From assembly GCA_037367405.1 (NCBI GenBank), contig JAZKJV010002941.1, forward strand, positions 62,001-126,000: a stretch of DNA of 64,000 nucleotides, in the 5' to 3' direction. The position numbers were made by a program, and so were the translations under genes. The notes under the pieces were generated by a model. It made no database searches, was not told where the DNA came from, and saw only the letters and a list, made by a program, of their open reading frames with translations. Source of the DNA: Ottelia alismoides. Its lineage: Eukaryota; Streptophyta; Magnoliopsida; Alismatales; Hydrocharitaceae. Of this stretch, positions 34,371 to 47,589 are shown piece after piece (the stretch's first letter is position 1; every line of letters begins with the position of its first letter).

Positions 34371-35399
34371 TGTTATCACAAAAAGTTTCATTCCTTTTCA
34401 TCAATTTAAGTCCTATTCCTTTCTATTCCACGTCACGAATTAGTCCAGGGAATTACCTTACCAATATATGAACTCCGAAGTTGTGGACACTTCAGGATTG
34501 GAGATTGCGTTGATCTGGTAAGCTTATGCCGCGGCACATCGCCTCAACAAATCCTCCAATACTATCCTGACAATTTCCTTTTCTTTTATTAATCAGGGTC
34601 TCAAACCCTCAGTCTGGCAAACAAAGGAGCACACCGTCCTCGAGGATCTGGTTGCTTAAAACCTCAGGCTAACCTTTAATTACATAACCTATCAGCTTTA
34701 AATACTTCTTATCGTGACCTAGCCGCTATTGAACCACCCGTGCCACCACATGGCACGACCACATCTTCCATCGTTCAACCCGAATATATTGGCTTCCAGT
34801 ACCAGGCATTGCAAATAATTCATTTCGTGTTCACTTATCATAACAGGGCAACCATGTACCACCTAGGTAGAGCAATGTTAATACGGGTTCCTTCCGACAA
34901 ATCTACAGGTTTCATGCGCACCTGTAGTTCTACTCCCAGTTATTCTTAACGTAAGACACCATCCTTTTCAGGATCTAACTCAAAACAAATCAATTCCCAT
35001 GATGTAATTCATCTGTAAACCTTAGATTTGCATAAACATAAATACTGAGTATAGACTTACACATATATTAATTCATATATACTCATATTTAAGCTCATTT
35101 TAACTTTCAAACCCTAACTTTCCAAACCACCGCATCCATTCGATGTTTAGACCTTATTTTAGTTGAAATAACAAAGCAACCTTTCATACTTTATTAAAAA
35201 TAACCAAATTAAGGTTCTTTGTAGCAAGGAGCATAAACAGAAAATCTCAATGATCTTATATGAAAACCCAACAACAAAAGCAAGGATCATGTTACCTAAT
35301 CGACCTCTCTCTCTCATGCAGTGCTTTATCGTGATTCTTTTTCAAAGGGATGATTTATAGCTCCTGAAACGACCGAATTTCATTTTCGTATCAAAAATG

Positions 35400-35486
35400 C
35401 TAAGAACATGCCAAGAACGCGAAGAACGAACGAAGAACACAAAGAACGCGAAAAACACATGAAGAACACGAAGAATGCGAAGAACA
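35400..35486 (-). repeat. AAGAAC short-repeat tract, expanded copy
   Basis: Eight or more 9-12 base units; the shorter counterpart is at 29095-29162. Confidence 0.6.
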
Positions 35487-36324
35487 TATTTTCTCTTGAA
35501 ATTTCAGCAGACCCTCCCCTTATACGGGGTGATATTTCCAGAAAAATTCAGTAGAGTTTCCTCTTATATTGAAACATATTTCTATAAAAATTTCGGTAGA
35601 GTTTCCCCTTATAAAATCACCAAAAGGAAAATGACAAGGAAACTGAACATGAATCGAAAACCTAGCTCACGAAGCAAACTAAGAGAGGATCGTACCTTCA
35701 TCCTCCCCGTTCTCCCGGCAGTGCTTCGCTAGCGCTCCTTCCTCGCCTTCCACTCCTCCACCCGACCTCTCTATCCTAGCCCTTGGGGTAGCTGTGGTAG
35801 TGGAAATCGTAGAGAATGAATGGGTATGGGGGGGCTATTTATAGGCTCCAGAAAACCGCTAACTATGGTTAGAAAATCATGATTTAGAACTTAACCGCGG
35901 TTAGCGGCACATGGTTTTAGACAAAATTTATCTGAAACTTAGGGCTTAAGTTCGAACTATCCAGAAGACTCTAGAATCGCTAATGATGCTTAATTAGTGC
36001 TAATCGTGATTAACGTTTACTAATCATGATTTAACCTTCGTAGCTTACGCTTAACTTTTTCTACCCATTGATTAGTGTTCGCTAATGGTCATTGACGATC
36101 CTCAATCCATTATTAATTTCTTTAATCGTATTTAATTAGTCTTATTGACGATCATTAAGAGTTAATGACATCTTAAATCTCCTTCTCTTTCTTCCAAAAA
36201 TCATAACAAATCGAAACGAAGTCCGATTTACACGAAACAAATTCCGTTGGTTTCCCCTTGACGAGCCAGATCTTGTGATATAGGATCCGAGAGATGGCCA
36301 AGTTTGAGGCTATACAATTATAAC

Positions 36325-38956
36325 TAGGTATGAACTGCTCATTTATCCATTTGTAGATAGATTTAGTCTTAGGTTTTAGTTTCCTCCCCTTTATTTCAAC
36401 CTTAGATCTGTAGATGTGCTTAAATCTTAAAATCAAATATCGTAGGAGCTCTCTGCTACGACCATGTTTCGTCGTGACTCCGCTAGTTTCACCCTGCCAT
36501 TTCATGCCCAATTCACTTCCCATCACATGCTCCATCTTTTCCTCCGTCTGGACCAACCTGATCCTCTCTGGATCAGCGAAGCGGAGCTTCCCCTTCGCCT
36601 TACGCCGGAGCTCCTTCGTTCACCTCCACCATTGTGCTATACATCTTCAAAGCAGGTCGAGGCGAATCACCTCGAGCCCAGGAATGTTCTTCTACAGGAA
36701 CTAGGCGCTAAGGACCCGAGATCGATTCTGTGGCAAGAGGAGGCTTCCAGGTACCACGAGCTTCACCGAGCTCCAGGCCTCTCCCCAACAAGGCCAGGAC
36801 TTTTTTGTCAGTACCATTCAACACGAGACACTCCTAGGAAGATCAGGAGCCCTTCAGCGAAGCAACAGCTGGCATGAGTGATGAGCAATTCACGCTCGAA
36901 GGGAGGGTAGGGAGATGTTCTTCCTTTGCCCTTCAGGATCTTCAGATTTCACGCACGGCCTAGATCTAATCTAGGCCGTTGATTTCAAGCGAAGCGGTAT
37001 TTCGCCCCAGCCATCCAACGCTCTTAAGTATGCCTACGTAGCGTGCTCTTGACCATCCGAATGCGCGTGATATGGGGATGATTTTCATCAACACCCCTCT
37101 GCCTTTTTACTTTACTTTTTAGTCTTATAAATAACTTTCATATTTGTAAAAGTTTTGTAATTGCAAGTAGACCCATGCACTTTATTAATATTGCATATCG
37201 GACCTTGCCAGGTCACCTCACGTGGACCCCCACGTGAGGGGACACTTTGCATGTATGCCCTTGTGGTCTTTGTAATTTTAGTTTAGTCCATAAAATGTAA
37301 ATAACATCGGTAATCTTTTGGAAAAACTACATGTACCCCATGCCTTATATTTTAATTGCAAAAATATCCATCCCAGTTTATAATATTTTATGCATGTTTA
37401 TCTAATTATTATCATTGCTTCAAAAACTATGTAAAATTAGGGTAATGTACCTGGATGCATGCTTTTCACGTCACATTTTTTGCATTTTATGCCTATTTCC
37501 TATTTATTAAAATCAAAAAGAATATATTTTACCTTTATTTTACTTAAAAATTCCAAATAAAATATAAAATCATGTTTAAAAATTCAAAAAAATATATTTT
37601 GTCTATTGCAATATTTTACAGCTTCAGAACAAAAATTTCTAAAAAAATAGAAAATGAAAATGATAAAAAATTTAAAAAGATTCAAAATCCTATAAAAAAA
37701 TATAAAAATTCTACAAAAAATTCCAAAAAAATTATTTCTATTTGATAAATTTGTTTATGTATATTAGTACATTTGAAAATTAGTTTTGAGAATTTTTGAC
37801 TTTATTTATTATTTTTAAATCACAAAACAATTCGGCCTATTTATTTAATCCATGTTTTTGGTATTTTGAACTTTGATTAAAAATTAGCAAAAATATTTCA
37901 AAAATCACATAAATAGTATAAAAATATTAAAAACCTAAAAACATTTTATTTTGTAAATATTTGTTATTTTTAGCCATATTTATAATTATACTACCATATA
38001 TTGTATGATATATACATGGGTTATATTATTACTATAATTATTATAAGGGAAAAAGGACCCTACACCGGCGGGTGCAGGAAACTCCCTACACCCGACCTAA
38101 TTTTCCATTATTTTTTTATTTTTTTGAATTGAAACCTTGGGGGATTTAGATCACCATTTATCACCATGTTGTCATTCCAAATCCAACTTAATTCGAGATT
38201 TCTATCATCTCCATTAAGACTACCAAATTTTAACGATATCAGAATTGCTGAAATCGACCATGTCTAGATGAAGGTGTTAGGAATGTTTATTTTGCATGAA
38301 ACTTGAAATACATATTCCCCTCAACATATTAAGTAAATCCCCCCAACTTTTATTTCAAAAAATAAAAAAAATAATCAAAAAATAGGGTGGGTGCAGGGAG
38401 TTTCCTATACCCCAAGGTGCAGGCTCCCTGCCCCCTTATTATAAATACCTTATAAATATTTAAAAACAAAAATATATGATATATAATCATGATTATATTT
38501 ATTAATATTTTTTGATTTTTTATATTTATTTTATTTATATCTTATATCTTATTTACATTATTATATATACATATATATACATATTTATACATTATCATAT
38601 ATTATTTAAATTAAAAAGAAATTAAAATTTAAAAAGTATAAAAAATCAAATAAAAATTTAAAAAAAAATCACAACAAGATAAAAAGGACACTTATGTACA
38701 TACTTCATTTTCTATTAGAAATGATCATTAGGCTACCTAGTTTGCTCTCAGTGGTTCGACCTCTACATGCTTACAAGTTATACGTCTTTGTTTGTAGAGT
38801 ATAATAAATTGTGCTTTAGATTTTTGTCATTTATTGACTAATTATATCTTGTAAGTACTTATTGTTTGAAATAGGTCGTGAGTGGTCTCCTTAGGGACAC
38901 TCTATCTTCGCTTTTCAGTGAGGATATTTTAGACCTTCACGAAGCTTGGATCAACA
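36325..38956 (+). repeat. 5' LTR of the middle Athila, remaining part
   Basis: Matches 49195-51819: the GTATGA.CT..CATTTAT block, GC-rich island to 37090, the TCACCTCACGTGGACCCCCA block (37212), the A/T tract, a MITE (38047-38435), and the end CTTGGATCAACA. ORFs 36414-36704 and 36464-36877 lie in the GC-rich part and share the peptide NHLEPRN.LLQELGAKDP with the 3' LTR. Confidence 0.85.
38047..38435. mobile_element. Foldback MITE (Mutator-like), copy 2, TSD TTATTATAA
   Basis: 389 bases, ends GGGAAAAAGG and CTGCCCCC, flanked by the 9-bp duplication TTATTATAA at 38038-38046 and 38436-38444. The two halves are largely inverted repeats. GAAATCGACCATGTCTAGAT in it is the reverse complement of the corresponding part of copy 3, so it lies in the opposite orientation. 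Confidence 0.85.
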
Positions 38957-38980
38957 AATGGCGTCATTGTTGGGGAGCAA
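38957..38980 (+). other. Primer binding site of the middle Athila
   Basis: AATGGCGTCATTGTTGGGGA follows the LTR end; the better preserved of the two Athila primer sites. Confidence 0.8.
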
Positions 38981-39611
38981 CGTAGTGTAGTCTAATTTGT
39001 GCATAATTTTTTTATTTTATTTTTTCTTGTACACACTTTCTTTCTTTCCTTACTTGTGCAAATTATAGCTCTCATTTCTTTGTACAATGTATTTTATTAT
39101 TTATGCTAATATCTCTCTTGTTATGTTTGATTTGAGGGCCCACTACGTAAGGACGGCTTCTTAGGGAGTTGAGGCAACCAAGCATGGTAGAGACCAGCCT
39201 TCTTGCTCTGGCCAGTATGAGAGGCAACAAGCATGACAAGGAGACCACTTAACATATATAATAGCTTATGATTTTTAATTTATTTTTGGCGAGAGAGTGA
39301 TTTATTATTCATTATTCATTGTGTGTAACAATACAGGAACTTGTACATTACTCCATTTAACAAGATCCATTGCCCGGGTGATTGTTCACATGGGGGTCTC
39401 ATCGCGGTTTTTCGAGTTTTCATCGCTTTATTTTTAATTTTCGATGTTTTGAGTTTTCTGATTTTGTTTCTATTGTTTTGTATGGAGCCCCTAGATTTTA
39501 GGACTGCTTGTCTCAGTAATAAGGTACAAACCCTAACAAGAATAATGTTCTCATAGTCACTTACGTTTGGATCTAGTCAAATTAATCATTGTTAGTTATT
39601 TGGACTTAAAC
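38981..39611 (+). other. Leader of the middle Athila, shortened
   Basis: Non-coding, with TGATTGTTCACATGGGGG (39378) also present at 22037. Compared with the outer element (solo LTR removed), about 2 kb including the gag N-terminus is missing. Confidence 0.55.
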
Positions 39612-41270
39612 CAAGGCACCGAGAGAGGCACCATACAGTGCTAGCAGGACCTGTTGAGGCATGCACCGAGGTGACTCCAAGACCAGAGTCTCGAGCTTTA
39701 TCCAAACGGTCGGCTCAACCTGATGCGATCCAGGATTAGCAACTTCTCCCAGGCTACCCACGAGTCCATTCATGAAGCTTGGGAGCAATTCACTGATATA
39801 CGTAAGAAGTGTACCCACCATGAGATACCGAGGACTAGCTTAGTCCAACACTTCTTCGGAGGCATGAATGTTAAAATCTAGAGATTAGTTGTCGCTGCAT
39901 GTGGGGGATCCACTTCAACAAGGATGAAGATGCAGTTTGGCGTATTTTTGAAGAAATGGCCAAGGGAGAGGTCATCCTCTCTTCGTCCCACACTAATCAG
40001 AGACAACCCTAGGTCCTCCACAAACTAGTCCACATGGCAGCATCTCATGAGATAGAGAGAGATGAGAGCTCCAACCTCAGAATCATCAGGGGCCATCTCT
40101 CCAAGGTTAATATCATCGAAAAGCAATCACGGGATCTCGAAAAACTCATTATGATCGAATAAAAAACACAAAATTTTGACAAATTGGATCAGATCAACAA
40201 GCAACAGGAGTTGTAGGTGAGTACCAATGCCTGGCAGTTAGCAACATCATCATCCGAGACTCCGACCGAGAAAAAAGTTGAGCCAATACTGCTACAACAA
40301 CCTCAACCCAATCAGCAGCAACCGGCAGTCCAGCACATGTATTACATGCAGACCCCCGACCAAGCACCGTAACAACAACAGTTGGTGGTATACCAACCAG
40401 AGCCCTTATCTTCCTATGATCCATTCTCTCCTCCACTGCCTCTCATTCAAGAGGTGAATGGAGTTTAGTCGAATGACACGCAGCTGGCCCGTCCAGACGG
40501 ACCCCAGCAGGGCCAGCCTACCAATTCAAGTTCATTCCCTCAGCATCAAGGGGGGAGATTTGTCCAGTCCTAATTCCAGCATCCTCAATACCACCAGTCT
40601 CTACAATTCCATAACAATTGAAGACTGAATCAGCAGTACCAGCGGCTGCCAAACCACTAGCACCAGTAGTACCATCAATACGTGGTGGCACCTCACCGGC
40701 AGTATCCCCCTCCTCCCTACCAGCAACAATATCAACTTTCTCCATCTCAGCAGCATTATCAGCAACACTCTTCTAAGCCTATGTGTAATCAGTCACAACA
40801 TGCTCATCACGTTGAACCTTCCGAGGCAGTTCCTGTGAACCCGAGCCTCGACTGTCTGGACTTGTTAGTAAATGGCATAGCAGAGATGACTCAGAGGCTA
40901 GACGACTTGACGACCACGAAAACTCCAATTCCAGCTTAGGTCAAAGCCAACCCCAATAACTTTCAGCGAAAGAAGTATGTAGAATGTGAAATCCCATCTT
41001 TGCCTGTAGAGTCAGATAATTGTGATTTTGTTTTGTCTAATGATGTTACACTCAGGAGCGGTAGGAACTTGCCTCCGTCTGCCACTATCGGGGGAAGAAT
41101 AAAGTTTCATCTGGTGAATCGTCATCTTCTACATCAGTCGTGCCAGCTACAGGTTTCGAATGAGGAAGAAGGAGGAGGAGCCATGTCAGATGCTGGCCAC
41201 CACCATCCCCAACAAAAAGAACAAGAAAATTAGGAAAATGAAAAAAAAAACCAAAAAGATGATCGCAGTC
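39612..41270 (+). pseudogene. Athila gag, N-terminus deleted, broken (middle)
   Basis: Begins in the middle of the capsid-like part: RLNLMRSRISNFSQATHESI, KCTHHEIPRTSLVQHFFGG. It continues into a Gln/Pro-rich C-terminus (40240-40800: QQYQLSPSQQHYQQHSSK), then NPSLDCLDLLVNGIAEMTQR and the Athila hallmark DVTLRSGRNLPPSA (about 41045). Several stops and frame changes; it aligns with 24380-25876 of the outer element. Confidence 0.85.
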
Positions 41271-42400
41271 AAAGTAAAACCACACCATCCATGGAGGAGC
41301 AAGCCACAACAACCGATCTAGATCCAGTCGAGGAGCGGAGACCGCAGTTTTTGGATGTCTACCCCCAGCCCCATATTGTACCCCTTTCTGCATCCCGATT
41401 CTATAAAATGTTGTGGACTTGAATTCTGATGTAAATAAGAACAATATTTTCGATTTTAGTTTTATGCATATTCCTTTCCCTGATGCAATTGAAAAATCCC
41501 AAAAAAAATGCAAAACGAAAAAATGCATTATATGATCCTGGTGTTGTGGATATTTTTAAGAACTTGATTGTAGAATTACCCTTGCTGAAAGCCATGTAAT
41601 ATATGCCCATTGTGAAAAAGGGCTTGAAAGAAACATGTACAAACAAGCATCGATCGAACCACAATAACAGACGCAACAAAGTAGAAAAGCACATCCTCAC
41701 CATGGCTACAATGGCAGCAATCAACAAGCTCCGGAAAAGAAGCCAAACAAAGAAGTACTTTTGATCAGATGCGAGATTTTTGACCAAGTCTTCGAGCAAA
41801 CTCTGCTTGATAGTGGCTCTTCAATCAACCTCATGTCTGCCTCATTGCTCGCAGAATTTGAGTTGGGTCACATATCACATTTTGTTCAAGCAGCAACAAG
41901 GTGACAGTTGAGATGGTCAGTAAACCCAAAGTCGTGTCTGATCAAGGTCAAGAAGAACCGTCTGAAGCAGACTGTGACATTATTGCAGAGATCAGAGATA
42001 CAAAATTTCCTTTGAATGACACATGGGTTCGGGAAATTCTCTCTCTAGAGGAGGACCTAGAAAGCATATTCGATACATTCTCCGATGCCAACTAGGAGAC
42101 AGATTCTTACCTGATGGATCTTTTTGAGGTAGAAGATTCATGCCAGTCCGAACATGATGAGTTCATTGATGATTTGTTTGGCACATTATCAATAGAGCCA
42201 CTAGTGACCGAGGTGAGCAACACCTCTAAAATCATGACAGATCATACACCTACCAGTTCAGTTTCTGAAGCGACTGAGAAGTAAGCCTAATCAGAACCAA
42301 AATTAAATTCACTTCTGGCAGACCTCAAGTATGCTTTACTTTTGGGTGCAGAAAACATGTATCCGATCATCAGCAATAGCAGGCTGACCTAGGATCAGGA
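41271..42400 (+). pseudogene. Athila protease region, broken (middle)
   Basis: The active-site block LLDSGSSINLMSASLLAEFE (about 41803-41862) keeps the Asp-Ser-Gly core that the outer copy has lost. Much of the protease fold that should follow is absent: an acidic spacer (41901-42095, SEADCDIIAEIRDTKF) comes directly after. The spacer continues to about 42400, where RT lead-in sequence starts. Confidence 0.75.
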
Positions 42401-43290
42401 ATCTCAACTGCTTTAGGTTCTAGAGAAAAAGTGCAAGATAATTGGTTAGCACGTATCAGACCTCCATGGGATAAATCAATCTCTATGCTCTTTGGAAGGT
42501 GATGCCAAGCCGTCCCGAGAATTTTAGAGAAGACTGAACCCTAACTTGAGGGACGTCGTCATGAAGGAAATCACGAAATGGTGTGATGTAGGGTTTATTT
42601 ATCCCATCTCCGACTCAAAATGAATGAGCCCCTTGCATGTAGTTCCAAAACAATCTGGGTTCATCGTGGTTACCAATGAAAGAGGAGAGGATATTTCCAC
42701 TCGGGTACCAATATCATGTCGTGTAAGTGTTGATTACTGCGTCCTCAATGTTGTAATGAAGGACCACTTCTCATTGCCATTCATTGAACAAGTTATGGAA
42801 AGATTAGCCGAGAAGGAGTTCTTCTGCTTTTTGGATGGGTATTTAGGGTATAACCAAGTGGCAATCGCCCTAGAGGACCAATATAGGACTATCTTCACTT
42901 GCCCATTCGGCACCTACGCTTTTTGGAGAATGTTATTTGGTTTGTACAATGCACCTGCCATATTCCAGATGTGCATGCTTGTAGTCTTCACCGCTATGGT
43001 TGGTAGTTTTCTCGAGGTGTTCATGGACGACTTCTCCGTCTATGGTGACAGCTTTGAATCTTGTCTTGAGCACCTAGACAAAGTACTTCAGAAATACTGT
43101 GAAGTCAATCTCGTACTATTTTGGGAAAAGAGCCACTTTATGGTCATTGTTGTGCTGGGCCACGCCATTTCCAAGCGTGTCATGGAAGTCGACCCGGCAA
43201 AGGTGGATGTCATCGCCAATCTTGAGTCACATCAAAATGTCAAAAATGTGAGGTCATTCTTGAGGTCAAAAATGTGACACAGGGTTTCTA
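42401..43290 (+). pseudogene. Athila reverse transcriptase, broken (middle)
   Basis: Lead-in RRLNPNLRDVVMKEITKWCD, then from 42624 SPLHVVPKQSGFIVVTNERG, VDYCVLNVVMKDHFSLPFIE, FFCFLDGYLGYNQVAIALED, FTCPFGTYAFWRMLFGLYNA and the catalytic EVFMDDFSVYG with both aspartates. HFMVIVVLGHAISKRVMEVD and AKVDVIANL follow. The frame breaks at 43277 in a short duplication of GTCAAAAATGTGA. The usual CD of 'RVCIDYR' reads VSVDYC. It copies RNA into DNA in the life cycle; here it is one frameshift short of the thumb. Confidence 0.9.
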
Positions 43291-43918
43291 CAGAAGATTC
43301 ATCAGATATTTCAGCTGCATCACCCGACCTCTAACTTAGTTATTCTACAAGGAGACCGAGTTTAATGTTGGTCAGAAGGTTTTCCTTTCTTTTAATTAGC
43401 TAAAGGAGCTAATCACTCAAGCTCCAATCCTACAGCTGTCGGATTGGTCTCTGCCCTTTGAGATCATGACGGATGCATCAGATTTTAGAGTTGTGGTTGT
43501 GTTAGGACAGAGGAAAGATAAAGTACCCTATGCCATTCACTGCGCCAGCAAGACATTAGATGAAGCACAATGTAACTATATTGTCATAGAGAAAGAGTTG
43601 CTGACCCTGGTTTTTGCCCTTGAGAAGTTCATCTCCTATCTTCGTGGATCTAGAGTCACCATCTATATTGACCACTCTGTTATCCGGTACCTACAACAGA
43701 AGAAGGATGCAAAGCTCAGATTGATCAGATGGATTCTTCCCCTCCAGGAGTTTGACTTGGAAATCAAATATAAACCTGTAGTTCAGAATGTGATAGCAGA
43801 TCACCTCTCTGGAATTGAACATCAAGAACCTCCACTGAGCAATGCACCCATCACAGACACCTTTCCTAACGAGCCGATTCTTGTCGTGGATTCTCTCCTT
43901 CGTATGTTGATATTGTGA
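43291..43918 (+). pseudogene. Athila RNase H, broken (middle)
   Basis: FYRRFIRYFSCITRPL ends the RT connection. From 43466 the RNase H frame is open to 43918: IMTDASDFRVVVVLGQRKDK, YAIHCASKTLDEAQCNYIVI, EKELLTLVFALEKFISYLRG, VTIYIDHSVIRYLQQKKDAK, WILPLQEFDLEIKYKPVVQN and VIADHLSGIEH. The acidic residues of the family are mostly in place (TDAS, E in KEL, DH). The first part has stops at about 43338 and 43400. Confidence 0.9.
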
Positions 43919-45140
43919 ACTACCTCATTTATGGTGTAGTCCCACAAGAATGGACGAAGATCAAGAAGGACAAGTTCCTATCCACGATTCATTTCTAACA
44001 ATGGGAAGACCCACTTATGTTCAGGGAAGGAACATATTGTATTTGTTGATAGTGTGTCCCTCAGGAGGAGCATCATAGTATCCTCGAGCATTGTCACTTG
44101 CTCAAATCCGGTGGACACCGATCCGGAGATAGAACGATAGCGAAAGTACTGCAGTGTGGCCTCTAGTGGCCTACATAATTCAAGGATGCGACGGTATATG
44201 TCAAAGGTTGCATTGATTGTTAGAAAATGGAAGGAACCCTCATAGCGAAAGACTCGATGCCCCTAAAATTCATTCAAATTTCATACATGTTCGATGCTTG
44301 GGGCATCGATATCATGGTCCCATTTCCTAACAGTCACATATTTGACAACATACATCTTGTCGTTGATTATGTGAGTCGTTGGGTTGAAGTTATTCCTGCC
44401 CAAACCGCTGATAGTCGTTTGTTGGTTTCTGAGAAAGAATATCATTTCACGATTCAGGATACCAAAGATTCTGATATCAGATGGGGATATTCACTTCATC
44501 AATAAAGAGGTCAAGAAATTAATAAAGGAGTATGACATCGAGCACCGAGTCTCTTCTCCTTATCATCCTCAGACCAATGGCATGGCAGAGCTCTCAAACA
44601 GAGAAATCAAGTTGTAGGGCCGGATAGGAAGAACCGGACCCAACTCTTGGACTCTGTTCTTTGGGCATACGAAACTACCTACAAGTCTCCCTTAAGCATG
44701 TCGCCCTATCGTCTTGTATAAGAAAAGTCATGTCATTTGCTAGTTGAACTAATTTATAAATCACTATGGGTAATCGATGGATGCAATCTGGACTCACGGA
44801 AAGGTGGTCAATAAAGAGTCAACAAAGAAAAGTGGATCTGAACAGACTCTTGGAATTCTGAAACTATACGTATGATAACATCTTGATGTATAATAAGAAG
44901 GTTTTGGCATGACTGGCACATCAGATTAAAGGCCTTTGAGACTGGATAGAAAGTGTGGTTATTTGATGTTGAAGATATTTCCAGACAAATTGAAGAGTAG
45001 AAGGACATGGCCATTCAAAGTGAAAGAAGTGTGTGACAACAGAAGCATTTTGATATCAGAGTTGTCATCTAGCGCACAACCGTTCGTCGTTAACGATCAT
45101 ACCTCGAGCATGAAATTTTCTGGTTGTTGTCGACTCAGTT
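43919..45140 (+). pseudogene. Athila integrase, broken (middle)
   Basis: Zinc-binding HHCC region at about 44075-44220 (EHCHLLKSGGHRSGDRTIAK, KGCIDC). Then the core: FDAWGIDIMVPFPNSHIFD (first Asp), HLVVDYVSRWVEVIPAQTAD, then in the next frame ISRFRIPKILISDGDIHFIN (second Asp) and HRVSSPYHPQTNGMAELSNR (Glu). The C-terminus reads FPDKLKSRRTWPFKVKEVCD and SELSSSAQPFVVNDH. Catalytic DDE residues are present but spread over frames. Confidence 0.85.
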
Positions 45141-45300
45141 AAAGTAATCTTCAATGATGCATCATCCACAACTCCAGCAGCATCAAAAGATTCAGATAAT
45201 GCTCCTATAAAACTCTTTCTTTAGTTTTCTTCTTGTCTTATGTTATTTTCTTCGGTTATATTCTTTCTTTATTCCATTACTCTCAGTCACTACCGCCATA

Positions 45301-45665
45301 CTTAGGATATGCTTCATCCTAAGTATATGGGGGGATGACTGGGTCCCATTGTTCATTCTTTGATCCCTCACATGTCTCCTCTCTTGTTGATATTCTGATA
45401 TGTACTTAGGGATATTTTACCTAAGTATACGGGTAGACAGGATGAATTGTTGATCTATTTATTCCCACCATCATCCCTCCATGCATGTAGATACAACCTG
45501 CTATACTTAGGATTATTTCATCCTAAGTATAGGGGGATGATTGACTTCTTATTTGTTGATTCTTTACTCGTCGTAGTATAGGCTCTTTTATACTTAGTAC
45601 GAGTTATGTCTTTTCTTTTCTCTTCGACCTATGAGAAAATAGCTCAAGATAAGTATAGGGAGTCG
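45301..45665 (+). repeat. Array of stem-loop plus polypurine units (middle Athila)
   Basis: Four units about 100 bases apart. Each has an inverted pair such as CTTAGGAT...ATCCTAAG (45301-45323, 45405-45425, 45506-45527, and a weaker TATA...TATA form at 45576-45595), followed by TATAGGGGG-like purines (45324, 45426, 45528, 45652). The purine part equals the element's own polypurine tract (ATATAGGGGGA at 47593). Confidence 0.8.
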
Positions 45666-47589
45666 TATATACGTTATATATACTTTAACCATAACTCATA
45701 CTTTCATATTTTCAACAAGTATGCCTAAAATACAATTAAGTAATTGTAAAGAACATACTTGTATAAAATTCACTAAAATTCTTTGTATATACTAAATCAG
45801 GTGAAAAATGTTTTGCAAAATATTTGAAAAAAGGATGGAAAATCTTTGTGAAAAATCTCTTGAAACTGTTTGGAAAATGTTTTGTAATTTCAACCTTTGT
45901 AAAATATTTTGTTTGAAAAAATTTCTTTTCTTTATTCGAAATAAAATGTTTTGAAAATCTATTTACAAATGGCTTGGAAAAATGGTTGCAAAAATAATTT
46001 GAAAAATCTATACATACTATTTGAAAAATAAGCGCAAAATGATTTTTAAATATTATAAAAGTTTATAAAAATTATTTGCTAATTAGTTTGCAAAAATAAA
46101 GTTTTCAAAATGATTGCAAAAAACTTTTCAAATTATTTTGAAAACTATGTACATAATTCAAGAAAATAAAGAGCCTTTACAAACCTTGTATATATAAATC
46201 TGTAAATTCTTGAACTCCAATTCTTGTAGATACCAAAGAATCACTCCCGTGTAAATATCTACGCATATTTCTTGTCTTAAAAACTTATTGTTTTGAAAAA
46301 TCCATAAACATTTACAAAATTAAAAATCCCAAAATATTTGTGACATTGTTTCCAAAACTGCATAAAAATTTGCAAAACCTTTTTAAAAATCCATAAAAAC
46401 CGCAAAAGCAACAAATTACATCACAAAAATATTTTCTTTGCATTGTACATAGCATTTGCATTTTGGGGATTGATGTTGATAACTGAACTAGTCTGAGTAA
46501 AATCCAGAAGATTGAGGCTTGGTTGGACCTTAAATCTACTTAATCACAGAGACTTTATAGGAACTGGAATTGAGGCGCTTTGAGTCTGCTAGACTTAATT
46601 ATTTAAGAACACGAGACTTGGTTCAGTGTCATTTTGACTGTCTATATAGAATATTTTGAAGCACATGCATACCTCTTGTTGATAATGACCTAACTTGTAC
46701 ACCTTCATTTTACACTTTGCTTACCTCAGTTGAAGTAGTAGAGGGCTGGATTTGTCGACATGAGACACAAGTCAATGGAAACATCGGAAATCAGATATAT
46801 GTGGCCATTGTACCCCAACCCTATCCACTATACATGAGGTCTAATGACAAAAGTTATGGATTGCAATAATGCTTTAAAGAGGGATAGTCTACTGGCTCAA
46901 GAGGAAACAGTTCATATGTAAGTGTTGTTGTATATAATATTTAAAAAATGCAATAAAAACTCAAAATAAATGGACAAGTCTGAATGAAAATAAAATACCT
47001 GTCGGAGTATGTATACATTGTTATAGCCATTAAGAAAGCTTGAGCTTCAAAGTCAGATATTTGTGAGCCTGTAGCTAGATGACTTGGCTACACAGGTCAA
47101 GCATAGGTAGCTATGCTAGCTACCATCCATTCTTCTCTCCACCTCCTCTTCTTAAGCCGATTGTTCTTGAACTTGGAAGGAAATACTCCGCTTCTCGAGT
47201 AAAGAGTTGTTGGATTGGGGAATTAGGGTTATCGTGTTAGAGAAGATTGACTTTTACTACTTCAGCCGATGAGAGTTACATATCACTCATACTGTACAAG
47301 ATAGCTTCATAGTCATAAGGGTTTGCGTATGAATTGACTTATTCGACATGGCTATTGAGGAGACTTGGGTAGAGTTTTGTGGATCTGAGAGTTTGTTGTG
47401 TTTCAAGTCTGGTTCTCACACAAAGTTCCGACCAAACCTAAATATCCAAAGATCCAACTTAAGATACAAACTTTGATTTTGTAAAGACAAGTTTAAGAAT
47501 TAAAATCAATCCAACTTCTTTCTTTTTCTTTTCTTTATTTTCTTTTTCTGCACTTATAGGAATAAGTGTTTACTAGGAACTATCAAAGG
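45666..47589 (+). other. 3' non-coding region of the middle Athila
   Basis: 45780-46430 is a quasi-periodic A/T-rich stretch of TTTGCAAAA/TTTGAAAAA variants, matched at 56090-56760 in the outer element. 45670-45690 is the unoccupied form of the site where the Mutator-like element sits in the outer copy. The rest shows no frame. Confidence 0.6.

Larger units (their letters stand above)
27643..36324 (-). mobile_element. Tekay/Del-like chromovirus (Ty3/gypsy), gag deleted
   Basis: LTRs 27643-29993 and 33883-36324 match throughout (start TGYCAYGACC, end CAATTATAAC(A)). A primer site lies next to the right LTR and a polypurine region next to the left, so the element runs on -. Internal 3.9 kb has protease remnant, RT, RNase H, integrase and a chromodomain-like end, but almost no gag. 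No target duplication joins the flanks. It sits in the 5' LTR of the middle Athila. Confidence 0.9.
33883..36324 (-). repeat. 5' LTR of the Tekay-like element
   Basis: 2.44 kb; pairs with 27643-29993. Longer because of a 69-bp tandem duplication and an expanded GAAGAAC tract. ORFs in it (34231-34443, 34740-34949, 35475-35732) have no recognisable product. Confidence 0.9.

Noticed and set aside
41085..41799. Two long ORFs on - (147 and 132 codons), Phe/Leu-rich
   Set aside because: Antisense to gag tail and protease of the middle Athila; no domain.
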